From Candidatus Hydrogenedentota bacterium (GTDB taxonomy: Bacteria > Hydrogenedentota > Hydrogenedentia > Hydrogenedentales > CAILVY01): a stretch of DNA of 37,549 nucleotides. The position numbers were made by a program, and so were the translations under genes. This document shows, piece after piece, positions 1 to 6,610 of the stretch; positions within the stretch are counted from its first letter, which is position 1; each line of letters begins with the position of its first letter. The notes below the pieces were generated by a model. It saw only the letters and a program-made list of their open reading frames with translations. It ran no database searches and was not told the DNA's origin. The stretch is taken from NCBI GenBank assembly GCA_903837785.1, contig CAILVY010000227.1:1-37549 (forward strand). Reading direction: 5' to 3'.

Positions 1-533
1 ATGCGGCACAAGTACCAGATCTCGCGGGCTTTCTTTTGCCCAACCATCCGCGCGAGGTGCGCTGATCCATAGCCGGCGTCAAAGGAGCCGACTTTCGGCC
101 CGGTCTGTCCGAAAATGGCGTTGTCGGCCGCAATCGTGAGATCGCAAACCATGGCGAGGATGTTCCCGCCGCCCACGGCATAGCCGGCAACCATGGCAAT
201 CACGGGCTTCGGGCAGGTCCGGATTTGCCGGTGCAGGTCGAGCACGTTCAGCCGTTGCGCGCCGCTGCGTTTGTCCACGTAGCCCGAAGCGCCGCGCACG
301 TTCTGATCGCCGCCCGAGCAGAAGGCCTCATTGCCTTCGCCGGTGAGGATGATGACGCCGATCTCGGAATCGAAGCGCGCATCGCGCAACGCATCGCTGA
401 TCTCGTCGTTCGTCAACGGCGTGAACGCGTTGCGGCGGTGCGGCCGGTTGATCGTAATCTTCGCAATGCCTTCCGCCTTGTGGTACTTGATTTCTTTGTA
501 GCGCTTCGACACCCGCCACCGAATCTCGGACAT
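1..533 (-). CDS. menB: 1,4-dihydroxy-2-naphthoyl-CoA synthase (partial, 3' end beyond the window)
   Basis: MenB is a crotonase-fold enzyme that closes the second ring of the menaquinone precursor, converting o-succinylbenzoyl-CoA to 1,4-dihydroxy-2-naphthoyl-CoA in the cytoplasm. Translating the minus strand from the ATG at 531-533 gives a protein with the family hallmarks in order: CSGGDQ (oxyanion-hole region), [49 protein letters not shown] and GSFDAGYGS. The last stretches separate MenB from ordinary enoyl-CoA hydratases. About 177 residues are present; the family runs to roughly 270-290, so the C-terminal third is missing at the window edge. A GGGAG ribosome site precedes the start. The gene follows menH by only 20 bp on the same strand, so the two are probably one men operon. 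Its longest open stretch is broken up in other frames, so the start was placed by hand. Confidence 0.93.
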   Translation of the reverse strand, partial: MSEIRWRVSKRYKEIKYHKAEGIAKITINRPHRRNAFTPLTNDEISDALRDARFDSEIGVIILTGEGNEAFCSGGDQNVRGASGYVDKRSGAQRLNVLDLHRQIRTCPKPVIAMVAGYAVGGGNILAMVCDLTIAADNAIFGQTGPKVGSFDAGYGSAHLARMVGQKKAREIWYLCR

Positions 534-553
534 GGCTCGTCTCCCAAGCAGTG

Positions 554-1384
554 TTATGCGTTTCCGCCAGTAAGGAAACCCCGGAGCAGCGTAGTATACC
601 CGGCAGGGTTTTCGAAGTGCACGTTATGCCCGCACCGCTCCATCACCTGCACCGCCATCGCCGGGCTGGCTTCGCTCATCGATTCGGCAATCTGCCGGAA
701 CTTCGGATCATCCTCGCCCACCACGAGCAGCGTCGGCGTGCAGTAGCCCGCGAGCGCCTCCCACAGACTCGGCTGCGCGCCCGCGCCCATCCCGCGCAAT
801 GAGGCGGCCAGGCCCGAGGGATGATTGTGCAACCGGCGCGCAATCATCTGCGACAGGCGGGCAGGATTCCGATGCAGGGTCATGAACATCGGCTGCTCGT
901 ACCACTCCTGGACGAACCTTGAGAAGTCCTCCGCTGACGTGCTCTCCAATCCGGCGGCGGCGGACTCGTCGTGTTGACGGCGATGCTCTCGTTCTTCCGG
1001 ATCGCGCAGGCCGGGCGTGGCCGACTCGAGGACCACGCGGTGAAAGCGCCCAGGATGGCGCAGGGCGAGATACAGGGCCAGGCGGCCGCCCATCGAGTAG
1101 CCCGCGAGCCCGCAACGGGATACGCCGAGCGCGTCGAGCCTTGCCAGGAGTCCGGCGGCCACATAGTCGAAACTGAACCGGTCCCCGCTCAATTGGGTGC
1201 GGCCATGGCCGGGGAGATCGGGGCAGATGCACCGGCAGGTTGCGCACAGTTCGTCCGCCACTTCCATCCAGTCCGCCCCTTCCCCCATGAACCCGTGCAG
1301 GAACAGCACCGCGGGTGCGTCCTGTTCGCCTCGGACGATTTCATGCCAGCCGTTCATCATGTCGTTTCCACGGGAGATTGTCAT
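554..1384 (-). CDS. menH: 2-succinyl-6-hydroxy-2,4-cyclohexadiene-1-carboxylate synthase, alpha/beta hydrolase
   Basis: An alpha/beta-hydrolase fold protein of 276 residues. It has the oxyanion segment [13 protein letters not shown] (27-39), a nucleophile elbow GYSMGG with Ser97, an acid Asp225 or Asp226 in VVGEDDPKF, and His253 in [10 protein letters not shown], which form the catalytic triad. The SMGG elbow and the HFENP ending are typical of MenH, which eliminates pyruvate in the step before o-succinylbenzoate formation in menaquinone synthesis. The menB gene directly downstream (20 bp gap) supports this over a generic esterase. The start is uncertain: ATG codons at 1360 and 1357 would give 268 or 267 residues, closer to the usual family length, and none has a strong Shine-Dalgarno. 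The gene is divergent from the brxC-like gene at 1459. Confidence 0.85.
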   Translation of the reverse strand: MTISRGNDMMNGWHEIVRGEQDAPAVLFLHGFMGEGADWMEVADELCATCRCICPDLPGHGRTQLSGDRFSFDYVAAGLLARLDALGVSRCGLAGYSMGGRLALYLALRHPGRFHRVVLESATPGLRDPEEREHRRQHDESAAAGLESTSAEDFSRFVQEWYEQPMFMTLHRNPARLSQMIARRLHNHPSGLAASLRGMGAGAQPSLWEALAGYCTPTLLVVGEDDPKFRQIAESMSEASPAMAVQVMERCGHNVHFENPAGYTTLLRGFLTGGNA

Positions 1385-1458
1385 GCCTGTTTGAAAGGTT
1401 TATTCTGGCGGATACTGATGGAACACGCAAGGCCCATGAAAAGATCGAGGTTGGATCG

Positions 1459-1800
1459 ATGAACGAACTGTTGACACTGGACGACCTGACCGCAGCGCTT
1501 GACGCGAGCGGAACCGCGCCCATTTTTCTCTTCAAGCACAGCACGCGCTGCCCCATTTCGAGCGGCGCATATCAGCGGGTACAGCGTTACCTGGCAGAGG
1601 CAAGCCCAGGCACCCCGGTCTTTTATCTGATCAAAGTGATTGAGTCCCGGCCGGTGTCCAACGAGATCGCGTCGCGGCTCGGCGTACAGCATCAGTCCCC
1701 GCAGTTGATTCTCGTACGGAACCACCGCGCGGTCTGGGATACATCTCACGGCGGCATCGACGGCCCGGCCATTGACCGGGCCCTCGCGCCGTCCGCCTGA
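1459..1800 (+). CDS. Monothiol bacilliredoxin BrxC / YtxJ-like protein
   Basis: A 113-residue cytoplasmic protein of the YtxJ/BrxC family (DUF2847), a thioredoxin-fold group. The diagnostic motif is FKHSTRCPISSGAY near residues 25-38, with one active-site Cys (about residue 31) in a TCPIS-like site. Further conserved blocks are VIESRPVSNEIA and GVQHQSPQLILVRN, the latter being the cis-Pro region of the fold. In Firmicutes the family removes bacillithiol from mixed disulfides on proteins; that this organism makes bacillithiol is inference only. The ATG at 1459 was chosen because GAGG lies about 9 bases upstream and homologues begin here. The longer open frame from 1315 overlaps the menH promoter and start region. 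It ends 9 bp from the convergent thiolase stop, and no terminator is visible between them. Confidence 0.85.
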   Translation: MNELLTLDDLTAALDASGTAPIFLFKHSTRCPISSGAYQRVQRYLAEASPGTPVFYLIKVIESRPVSNEIASRLGVQHQSPQLILVRNHRAVWDTSHGGIDGPAIDRALAPSA

Positions 1801-1809
1801 ACCGTACTC

Positions 1810-2988
1810 CTAGAGCATCTCCCAGATCGTGGTCTGGCCCATGCCGCCGCCCACGCAGAGCGTGGCGAGGCCGAGGCTGTTGCCGCGGCGCCGCATCTCA
1901 TGCAGCAGCGAGACAATGATGCGCACGCCCGTGCAGCCGACCGGATGCCCCAGCCCCACGCCCGAACCGTTCACGTTCACGAGCTCGCGCTTCAGTCCCA
2001 TCAGTTTTTCGCACGCGATGTACTGTGCGGCGAAGGCCTCGTTCACTTCGATCAGTTCCATGTCCTCCAGGGTGAGGCCTGTGCGCTCGAGCGCCTGTTT
2101 CGTCGCGGGGACCGGGCCGTAGCCCATGAGTTCGGGTTCGACGCCCGCCACGCCGTGGCCGCGCAGCCGCGCGATGGGCTGAATGCCCAGGGACTTCGCC
2201 TTCGCCGCGCTCATCAGCACGATGACCGCCGACCCGTCGTTGATGCCCGAGGCGTTGCCCGCCGTGACCGTGCCGTCCTTCTTGAACGTCGGCTTGAGGG
2301 CCGCGAGCTGTTCCATCGTGAGGCCGTAGCGCACGTGCTCGTCCGTGTCGAAAATCTTCGGCGCGCCTTTCTTCTGCGGGATCTCAATCGGCACAATCTC
2401 TTCCTTGAACTTGCCCGTCTTGATGGCCTTCTCGGCGTTGTTATGCGAGCGCAGCGCCACCTCGTCCTGTTCCAGCCGCGAGATGTTGTACTTCTCCGCA
2501 AGGTTCTCCGCCGTCAACCCCATGATCAGCCCCGTGAACGAGTCTGTTAGCCCGTCCCACACGCCGTCCGCCATCTTCCCGTGCTGAAGCCGCTGTCCCC
2601 AGCGCGCCCCTTCGATCGTGTACGGCACCCGGCTCAGGACCTCGACGCCGCCTGTCACCACCACGTCCATCTCGCCCAGCATGATTTGTTGTGCGCCGTA
2701 GACCAGCGCCTGCATGGCCGACGAGCAGTTCCGCTGTATGGTCACGCCCGGCACGCTGATCGGCAGGCCCGCCTTGAGCGCCGCCACCCGGCCCGTCGTG
2801 TTCTCGTCGCAACGCTGCATGCATTGCCCGACGATGACGTCATTGACGAGTTCGCCCGGCACGTTTGCACGCCGCAGCGCTTCCTTGATCAGCACCGCGA
2901 GCAAGTCGGGCGCCGGGTAATCCTTCAGCCCTCCGCCAAAACTGCCAATCGCAGTCCGTACCGCCGATACCGCAACGACTTCGTTCAT
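1810..2988 (-). CDS. Acetyl-CoA C-acetyltransferase (thiolase)
   Basis: A 392-residue biosynthetic/degradative thiolase. Visible hallmarks are the nucleophilic Cys88 in [19 protein letters not shown], the His of GHPVGCTG, and the base Cys in CVGGGMGQ near the C-terminus. All three catalytic residues are therefore present. The enzyme condenses two acetyl-CoA to acetoacetyl-CoA, or thiolyses 3-ketoacyl-CoA; the sequence does not tell which direction is used. The start at 2988 follows AAGGAGAAGAACC. An upstream in-frame ATG at 3051 lacks a ribosome site and lies in the promoter. It is divergent from mpl; a 22-bp near-palindrome at 3051-3072 overlaps its probable -35 region and suggests a TetR-type repressor, as is common for fatty-acid degradation genes (inference). 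Confidence 0.92.
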   Translation of the reverse strand: MNEVVAVSAVRTAIGSFGGGLKDYPAPDLLAVLIKEALRRANVPGELVNDVIVGQCMQRCDENTTGRVAALKAGLPISVPGVTIQRNCSSAMQALVYGAQQIMLGEMDVVVTGGVEVLSRVPYTIEGARWGQRLQHGKMADGVWDGLTDSFTGLIMGLTAENLAEKYNISRLEQDEVALRSHNNAEKAIKTGKFKEEIVPIEIPQKKGAPKIFDTDEHVRYGLTMEQLAALKPTFKKDGTVTAGNASGINDGSAVIVLMSAAKAKSLGIQPIARLRGHGVAGVEPELMGYGPVPATKQALERTGLTLEDMELIEVNEAFAAQYIACEKLMGLKRELVNVNGSGVGLGHPVGCTGVRIIVSLLHEMRRRGNSLGLATLCVGGGMGQTTIWEML

Positions 2989-3041
2989 GGTTCTTCTCCT
3001 TAGCTGTCTGTGAGCGCCCGCTGTTCCGGTTCTTTGCGCCC

Positions 3042-3071
3042 ATCTTAGCACTTTCCCTACCGGTAGGTAAA
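3042..3071 (-). promoter_or_regulatory. Probable sigma-70-type promoter of the thiolase gene
   Basis: Read on the minus strand: TTTACC (3071-3066), an 18-base spacer, then TAAGAT (3047-3042). Each box matches the consensus at 4 of 6 positions. The start codon lies about 53 bases downstream. The palindrome at 3051-3072 covers the -35 box and most of the spacer. Confidence 0.4.
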
Positions 3072-3072
3072 G
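3051..3072. promoter_or_regulatory. Near-palindromic operator candidate between thiolase and mpl
   Basis: A perfect 12-bp palindrome, CCTACCGGTAGG (3056-3067), is flanked by CTTTC and TAAAG, giving a 22-bp dyad with one mismatched pair. It lies 63 bp upstream of the thiolase start, on top of its probable -35 box. Size and symmetry resemble TetR-family operators; the regulator is not in the window. Confidence 0.55.
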
Positions 3073-3115
3073 AGCCCCGAGGCGCGGGTTCAGGCTCCCG
3101 CCGAAGCGGCCGCTG

Positions 3116-3124
3116 TGCTATACT
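3116..3124 (+). promoter_or_regulatory. Extended -10 promoter element of mpl
   Basis: TGC followed by TATACT (3119-3124), an extended -10 with 5 of 6 matches. No recognisable -35 is present, as expected for the extended class. Start codon 32 bases downstream. A small stem (CCCGT at 3129-3133 with ACGGG at 3138-3142) lies at the start of the leader. The 10-mer TGCTATACTC recurs exactly in front of adk. Confidence 0.5.
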
Positions 3125-3155
3125 CGCGCCCGTTTGTACGGGTCGAGGTTGAAAG

Positions 3156-4556
3156 ATGAGCAAGGCAAAGGTCCACATTTCGGGGATTGGCGGTACGGCG
3201 ATGGTGGCCGGGGCGCGATTGGCGCTGGAGGCCGGCTGGGAGGTGCGGGGCAGTGACAATCCGCTCTATCCGCCCACGTCCGATATGGTTAGGGCGCTGG
3301 GCGTGCCCGTGGCCGAAGGCTACTCGGCCGGGAACCTGGACTGGAACCCGGACATCGTTCTTGTGGGCAACGCCTTGAGCCGCGGGAATCCCGAGGTGGA
3401 GGCCGTGCTTGAGCGCGGCCTGCGCTACATGAGCCTGCCCGAATGGATGAAGGAACACGTCCTGCGTCAGCGGGTGCCGGTGGCGGTCTGCGGCACGCAC
3501 GGGAAGACCACGACCACGGCGCTCTGTGCACACCTGCTGGATGCCTGCGGCCAGAATCCGGGCTACTTAATCGGCGGGCAACCGCTGGGCTTTGAGCACC
3601 CGGCACATCTCGGCCCGGAAGGCGCGCCCTTCGTCATCGAGGGCGACGAGTACGACACGGCCTTCTTCGACAAACGCGCGAAGTTCTTCCACTACCTCCC
3701 GCGGATCGCGGTCGTGACTTCGGTCGAATTCGATCACGGCGACATCTACCGCGACCTCGAGGAGATCGAGGTGGCGTTCCGGCGCATGCTCCGCCAGATC
3801 CCCCGGAGCGGATGGCTCGTCACGTGCGTGGACAACCACGCGCTCCACCTCAAGGACCACGCCTTCAGCCAGGTGGCCACGTATGGTTTCTCCGGGCAGG
3901 CGGATTGGCGCGGCGAGATCCTCGGCGCGGAAGCCGGGTTTCAACGGCTGCGCGTCCATCACGGGGGTGCGTGCTGGGGCGAGTTTGATGTGCCCCTGGC
4001 CGGAAAGCACAATCTGCAAAACGCGTTGTCGGCACTTGCCGTGGGCGCGTTGCTCGGGCTCGGCCCGGACGCCTTGCGCACGGCCCTGCGCGCCTTCAAA
4101 GGCGTGCGGCGCCGCATGGAAGTTTTCCTCGAAGCGAACGGCATCACGTTCATCGACGACTTTGCGCATCACCCCACCGCCATTCGCGAAACGATTGCCG
4201 CTGCGCGGATGCGTTGGCCGGGCCGGCGGTTGCGCGTGCTCTTCGAGCCGCGCTCGAACACGACGGTTACGAACCGCTTCCAGCAGGAGCTTGTCGAGGC
4301 GTTCTCCCAGGCCGACGAAGTCTGGCTGGGTCCGATTCACCGCGCGGAGAAGATAGCCGAAGATACGCGTCTCGACCGCGACGCCCTCGCCGCGACACTG
4401 CAATCGCACGGCACCCTTGGCCACGTTGCGCATGATGTTGCAGGGATTGTCACCGGCGTCCTCAATGGCGCCCTGCCGGGGGACGTGGTGCTGATTCTCA
4501 GCAATGGCGCTTTCGGCGGCATCTATCAACAATTCCGGGACGCGTTTGAGCGATAG
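3156..4556 (+). CDS. mpl: UDP-N-acetylmuramate:L-alanyl-gamma-D-glutamyl-meso-diaminopimelate ligase
   Basis: A Mur-ligase family enzyme of 466 residues that re-attaches the recycled murein tripeptide to UDP-MurNAc in the cytoplasm. The order is an N-terminal UDP-binding Rossmann domain (HISGIGGTAM, residues 7-16), the ATP-binding loop GTHGKTTTT at 113-121, the central-domain segment EGDEYDTAFFDKRAKF, the nucleotide/metal site SVEFDHGDIY, the NLQNALSA segment, and the C-terminal domain with DDFAHHPTAI and FEPRSNTT. The DEYDTAFFDKR stretch and HISGIGGTAM start distinguish Mpl from MurC, and the length fits. It implies a DAP-type peptidoglycan with recycling, hence a Gram-negative envelope. Start chosen at the ATG after GAGGTTGAAAG. 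It is divergent from the thiolase and converges with the membrane-protein gene that stops at 4612. Confidence 0.95.
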   Translation: MSKAKVHISGIGGTAMVAGARLALEAGWEVRGSDNPLYPPTSDMVRALGVPVAEGYSAGNLDWNPDIVLVGNALSRGNPEVEAVLERGLRYMSLPEWMKEHVLRQRVPVAVCGTHGKTTTTALCAHLLDACGQNPGYLIGGQPLGFEHPAHLGPEGAPFVIEGDEYDTAFFDKRAKFFHYLPRIAVVTSVEFDHGDIYRDLEEIEVAFRRMLRQIPRSGWLVTCVDNHALHLKDHAFSQVATYGFSGQADWRGEILGAEAGFQRLRVHHGGACWGEFDVPLAGKHNLQNALSALAVGALLGLGPDALRTALRAFKGVRRRMEVFLEANGITFIDDFAHHPTAIRETIAAARMRWPGRRLRVLFEPRSNTTVTNRFQQELVEAFSQADEVWLGPIHRAEKIAEDTRLDRDALAATLQSHGTLGHVAHDVAGIVTGVLNGALPGDVVLILSNGAFGGIYQQFRDAFER

Positions 4557-4611
4557 CCGGGCATCGGACGCTTGGAAACTTCCCCGCGTGCAGTTGCACG
4601 ACGCCAACAGG

Positions 4612-5499
4612 TCAGCTTCCTGACCGGCGTGCGGCCTCAAAACGCTTGCGCAGCTCCGGCGGCATTTCGTCAAGCGAATGATAGGTTCTGACGTTGCCGT
4701 CGCTGTCGGTGACGGTGATTTGCTGCCACTCCATGGAACTCAGACCGGCGGAGCGCATGTGCTCCCTCTGGAATTCGGCGGCTTGCCGAAGCTCTGGCGG
4801 CATTTCCTCCAGTGAGCGGTAGGTTTCACGTTGGCACGTGGGCGTGGAAGTGCTGGAGAATGTTCGGCCCGTGCGGAACGCACCCTGCCGTCCGGAGCCC
4901 CATGCAACGGTTTGCGGGGGCGCACAGCGAAGCCCCGTGATGTGCTGCAGGCGTCGGACAAACTCGACCACGCGCGCTGGGACCACCTGGGCAGCGTCTT
5001 CGGCATCGTGATGGCCGCACCAGAACTCGAAGCTGTCGGCCTCCGTGTGAAGCATCAGCAGCCATCGCCAGCCCAGCGATCGATGCCCGCTCCTTCTCGA
5101 CGACCGGTATTCGCGCTGCAGGAGATTCATCCCGGTCAGCGAAGAAACAGGGTGCGAACGCCTGCGGGGAAACAGAGCAAAGGAGTGCACTTCAAGTCTG
5201 TCCCCGCGGCGGAAGATGCGCACAGACTCCCACAGGGCACTGAGCGGAAACAGGACGGCGAGCAGCGCCAAAGCGCCGGCGGGGTAGCCCAACGGGCGCA
5301 ACAGTGGATCCCGGCCGCTCCAGAATGGCGCACTGAGCCCCGCGGCCAAGGCAAGCGCCAGCACGGCCAGCAGAAGGCGGCGCAGGAAAGTGCGCAACCC
5401 GGGCCGGCCGACAATGTTCCATTCATCGGGATACTGCAGGTTCCAGTCGCTGATGTCGAAGGCGCGCCGCCTGCCCCCGATGCCAAAGGTGATCTGCAT
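4612..5499 (-). CDS. Membrane protein of unknown function with duplicated SLxEMPPELR motif
   Basis: Not assigned to a family I recognise. The 295-residue product has two hydrophobic segments (about 38-58 and 69-92), so a small membrane hairpin near the N-terminus. A soluble middle part follows (WRWLLMLHTEADSFEFWCGHHDAEDA), then a C-terminal tail with two copies of a 14-residue motif: TYRSLEEMPPELRQ at about 226-239 and TYHSLDEMPPELRK at about 272-285. The ends are separated by Ser/Thr- and Arg-rich linkers. Start at 5499 was chosen because GAGAGGGTGGAC precedes it. The longer open frame from 5598 begins with basic, low-complexity residues inside the adk promoter region. The arrangement resembles a membrane sensor or a protein that docks partners through repeated short motifs, but that is speculation. 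Confidence 0.75.
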   Translation of the reverse strand: MQITFGIGGRRRAFDISDWNLQYPDEWNIVGRPGLRTFLRRLLLAVLALALAAGLSAPFWSGRDPLLRPLGYPAGALALLAVLFPLSALWESVRIFRRGDRLEVHSFALFPRRRSHPVSSLTGMNLLQREYRSSRRSGHRSLGWRWLLMLHTEADSFEFWCGHHDAEDAAQVVPARVVEFVRRLQHITGLRCAPPQTVAWGSGRQGAFRTGRTFSSTSTPTCQRETYRSLEEMPPELRQAAEFQREHMRSAGLSSMEWQQITVTDSDGNVRTYHSLDEMPPELRKRFEAARRSGS

Positions 5500-5590
5500 G
5501 TCCACCCTCTCCCGTCTGCGGGCGTCTTCCGCCGCACCGGTTCTGAGTCTATCACAGCCATGGCCGCCGCCTTCCATTGACCTCAAGGGT

Positions 5591-5619
5591 TTGTTCATTC
5601 ACTTTCCGGCTGCTATACT
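5591..5619 (+). promoter_or_regulatory. Promoter of adk (extended -10)
   Basis: TTGTTC (5591-5596), 17-base spacer, TATACT (5614-5619) preceded by TGC. The -35 is weak (3 of 6), the extended -10 strong. The exact 10-mer TGCTATACTC (5611-5620) is shared with the mpl promoter. Leader of about 70 nt to the adk start. Confidence 0.55.
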
Positions 5620-5696
5620 CTGTTTTCATCTGACCCGGGTCCGGCGGCGAGAGCCGGCCGGGGCGCAATAACGACAAGCGAAAAGGAGAGGGAGTC

Positions 5697-6428
5697 ATGG
5701 CCAATCAGGGTGTTCTGCAAGCGTGGCTGTACGGAAAAGCGGTGGAGTGCACCGAACCGAAGCCGGCGAAGGCGTATCATCTCGTGCTGTTGGGCGCGCC
5801 GGGCGTGGGCAAGGGCACGCAGGCGGAGTACCTGACGAAGAAGTTGGGCGCGGTGCAATTGTCCACGGGCGACGTGTTTCGGGCCGCGAAGGGCACGGAC
5901 GAATCCGCGCTGAGCCCGGCGATGCAGGAAGCCATGAAGGCCATGAAGGCGGGGCTGCTCGTCTCCGACGATACAGTGATTGATCTCGTCCGCGAGCGGA
6001 CGGCCTGCCTCACGAGCGGCTACGGATTCATGCTCGACGGTTTCCCGCGAACCGTGCATCAGGCCGAAGCCCTGGAAGGGATGCTGTCCGGGCTGGGGAT
6101 CAAGCTCGACGCCGTGCTCAACTACACCCTGCCGATCGATGAAGTGGTGAAGCGCCTCAGCGGACGGCGCACGTGCAAGCAGTGCAAGGGCACCGCGCAC
6201 GTCGTGTTCAATCCGCCCAAGCAAGAGGGCGTCTGCGACAAGTGCGGCGGCGAACTTTTCCAGCGCGAAGACGACCAGCCGGCCTCCATCCGTGTCCGGC
6301 TTCAGGCATATGATGAGAGCACGTCTCCCCTGGCGGCTTACTACGAGAAACAGGGGCTGCTCGTGAACGTCAACGCCGAAGGCACCCCCGAAGAGATCTT
6401 CGCGCAAACCGAGAAACTGCTCGCGTAA
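5697..6428 (+). CDS. adk: Adenylate kinase with N-terminal extension and Cys4 LID
   Basis: Catalyses ATP + AMP = 2 ADP in the cytoplasm. The P-loop GAPGVGKGTQ is at 33-42, followed by the AMP-binding segment STGDVFR, the GYGFMLDGFPRT segment and the LID domain with CKQC...CDKC, a four-cysteine zinc site. These place it in the long, zinc-containing Adk class. The protein has 243 residues against a usual 210-220; the surplus is about 25 residues before the P-loop strand, where most family members have only a few. The start is well supported by AAGGAGAGGG just upstream, so the extension seems real. Single gene: it has its own promoter and a strong terminator at 6453-6492. Confidence 0.95.
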   Translation: MANQGVLQAWLYGKAVECTEPKPAKAYHLVLLGAPGVGKGTQAEYLTKKLGAVQLSTGDVFRAAKGTDESALSPAMQEAMKAMKAGLLVSDDTVIDLVRERTACLTSGYGFMLDGFPRTVHQAEALEGMLSGLGIKLDAVLNYTLPIDEVVKRLSGRRTCKQCKGTAHVVFNPPKQEGVCDKCGGELFQREDDQPASIRVRLQAYDESTSPLAAYYEKQGLLVNVNAEGTPEEIFAQTEKLLA

Positions 6429-6452
6429 CCGGGCACAGCCTATCCAATCACG

Positions 6453-6492
6453 TCCCGGAGGAAGTCGCGCTTCCTCCGGGATTTCTTGTTTC
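6453..6492 (+). terminator. Rho-independent terminator of adk
   Basis: Perfect 12-bp stem, TCCCGGAGGAAG (6453-6464) with CTTCCTCCGGGA (6470-6481), loop TCGCG, followed by the T-rich stretch TTTCTTGTTT. It lies 25 bases after the adk stop. Confidence 0.93.
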
Positions 6493-6505
6493 CTGGCGAT
6501 TGAAG

Positions 6506-6529
6506 AAGGGGAAATCTCACTTTTCCCTT
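6506..6529. promoter_or_regulatory. Inverted repeat overlapping the promoter of the PKD lipoprotein gene
   Basis: AAGGGGAAA (6506-6514), TCTCAC spacer, TTTTCCCTT (6521-6529): 8 of 9 arm positions pair. It touches the -35 box at 6528-6533, so it may be an operator. A second, weaker transcript-end hairpin of adk is the alternative. Confidence 0.4.
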
Positions 6530-6556
6530 GTCAATTGCCCCCGCTTCCGCCAGAAT
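6528..6556 (+). promoter_or_regulatory. Probable promoter of the PKD lipoprotein gene
   Basis: TTGTCA (6528-6533, 5 of 6), 17-base spacer, CAGAAT (6551-6556, 4 of 6). The leader to the ATG at 6611 is about 48 nt. Confidence 0.45.
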
Positions 6557-6610
6557 AACCGTGTGGATGGAGAGTCACGGGTTTCCCAAACATTTTTCGA
6601 GGTGGCTGGC

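Noticed and set aside
1391-1418. Promoter for the brxC-like gene (TTGAAA, 16 bases, TACTGA)
   Set aside because: The -10 box is too weak to claim.
5500-5598. Upstream extension of the membrane protein gene
   Set aside because: The extra 33 codons start in the adk promoter region and lack a ribosome site; 5499 has a good one.
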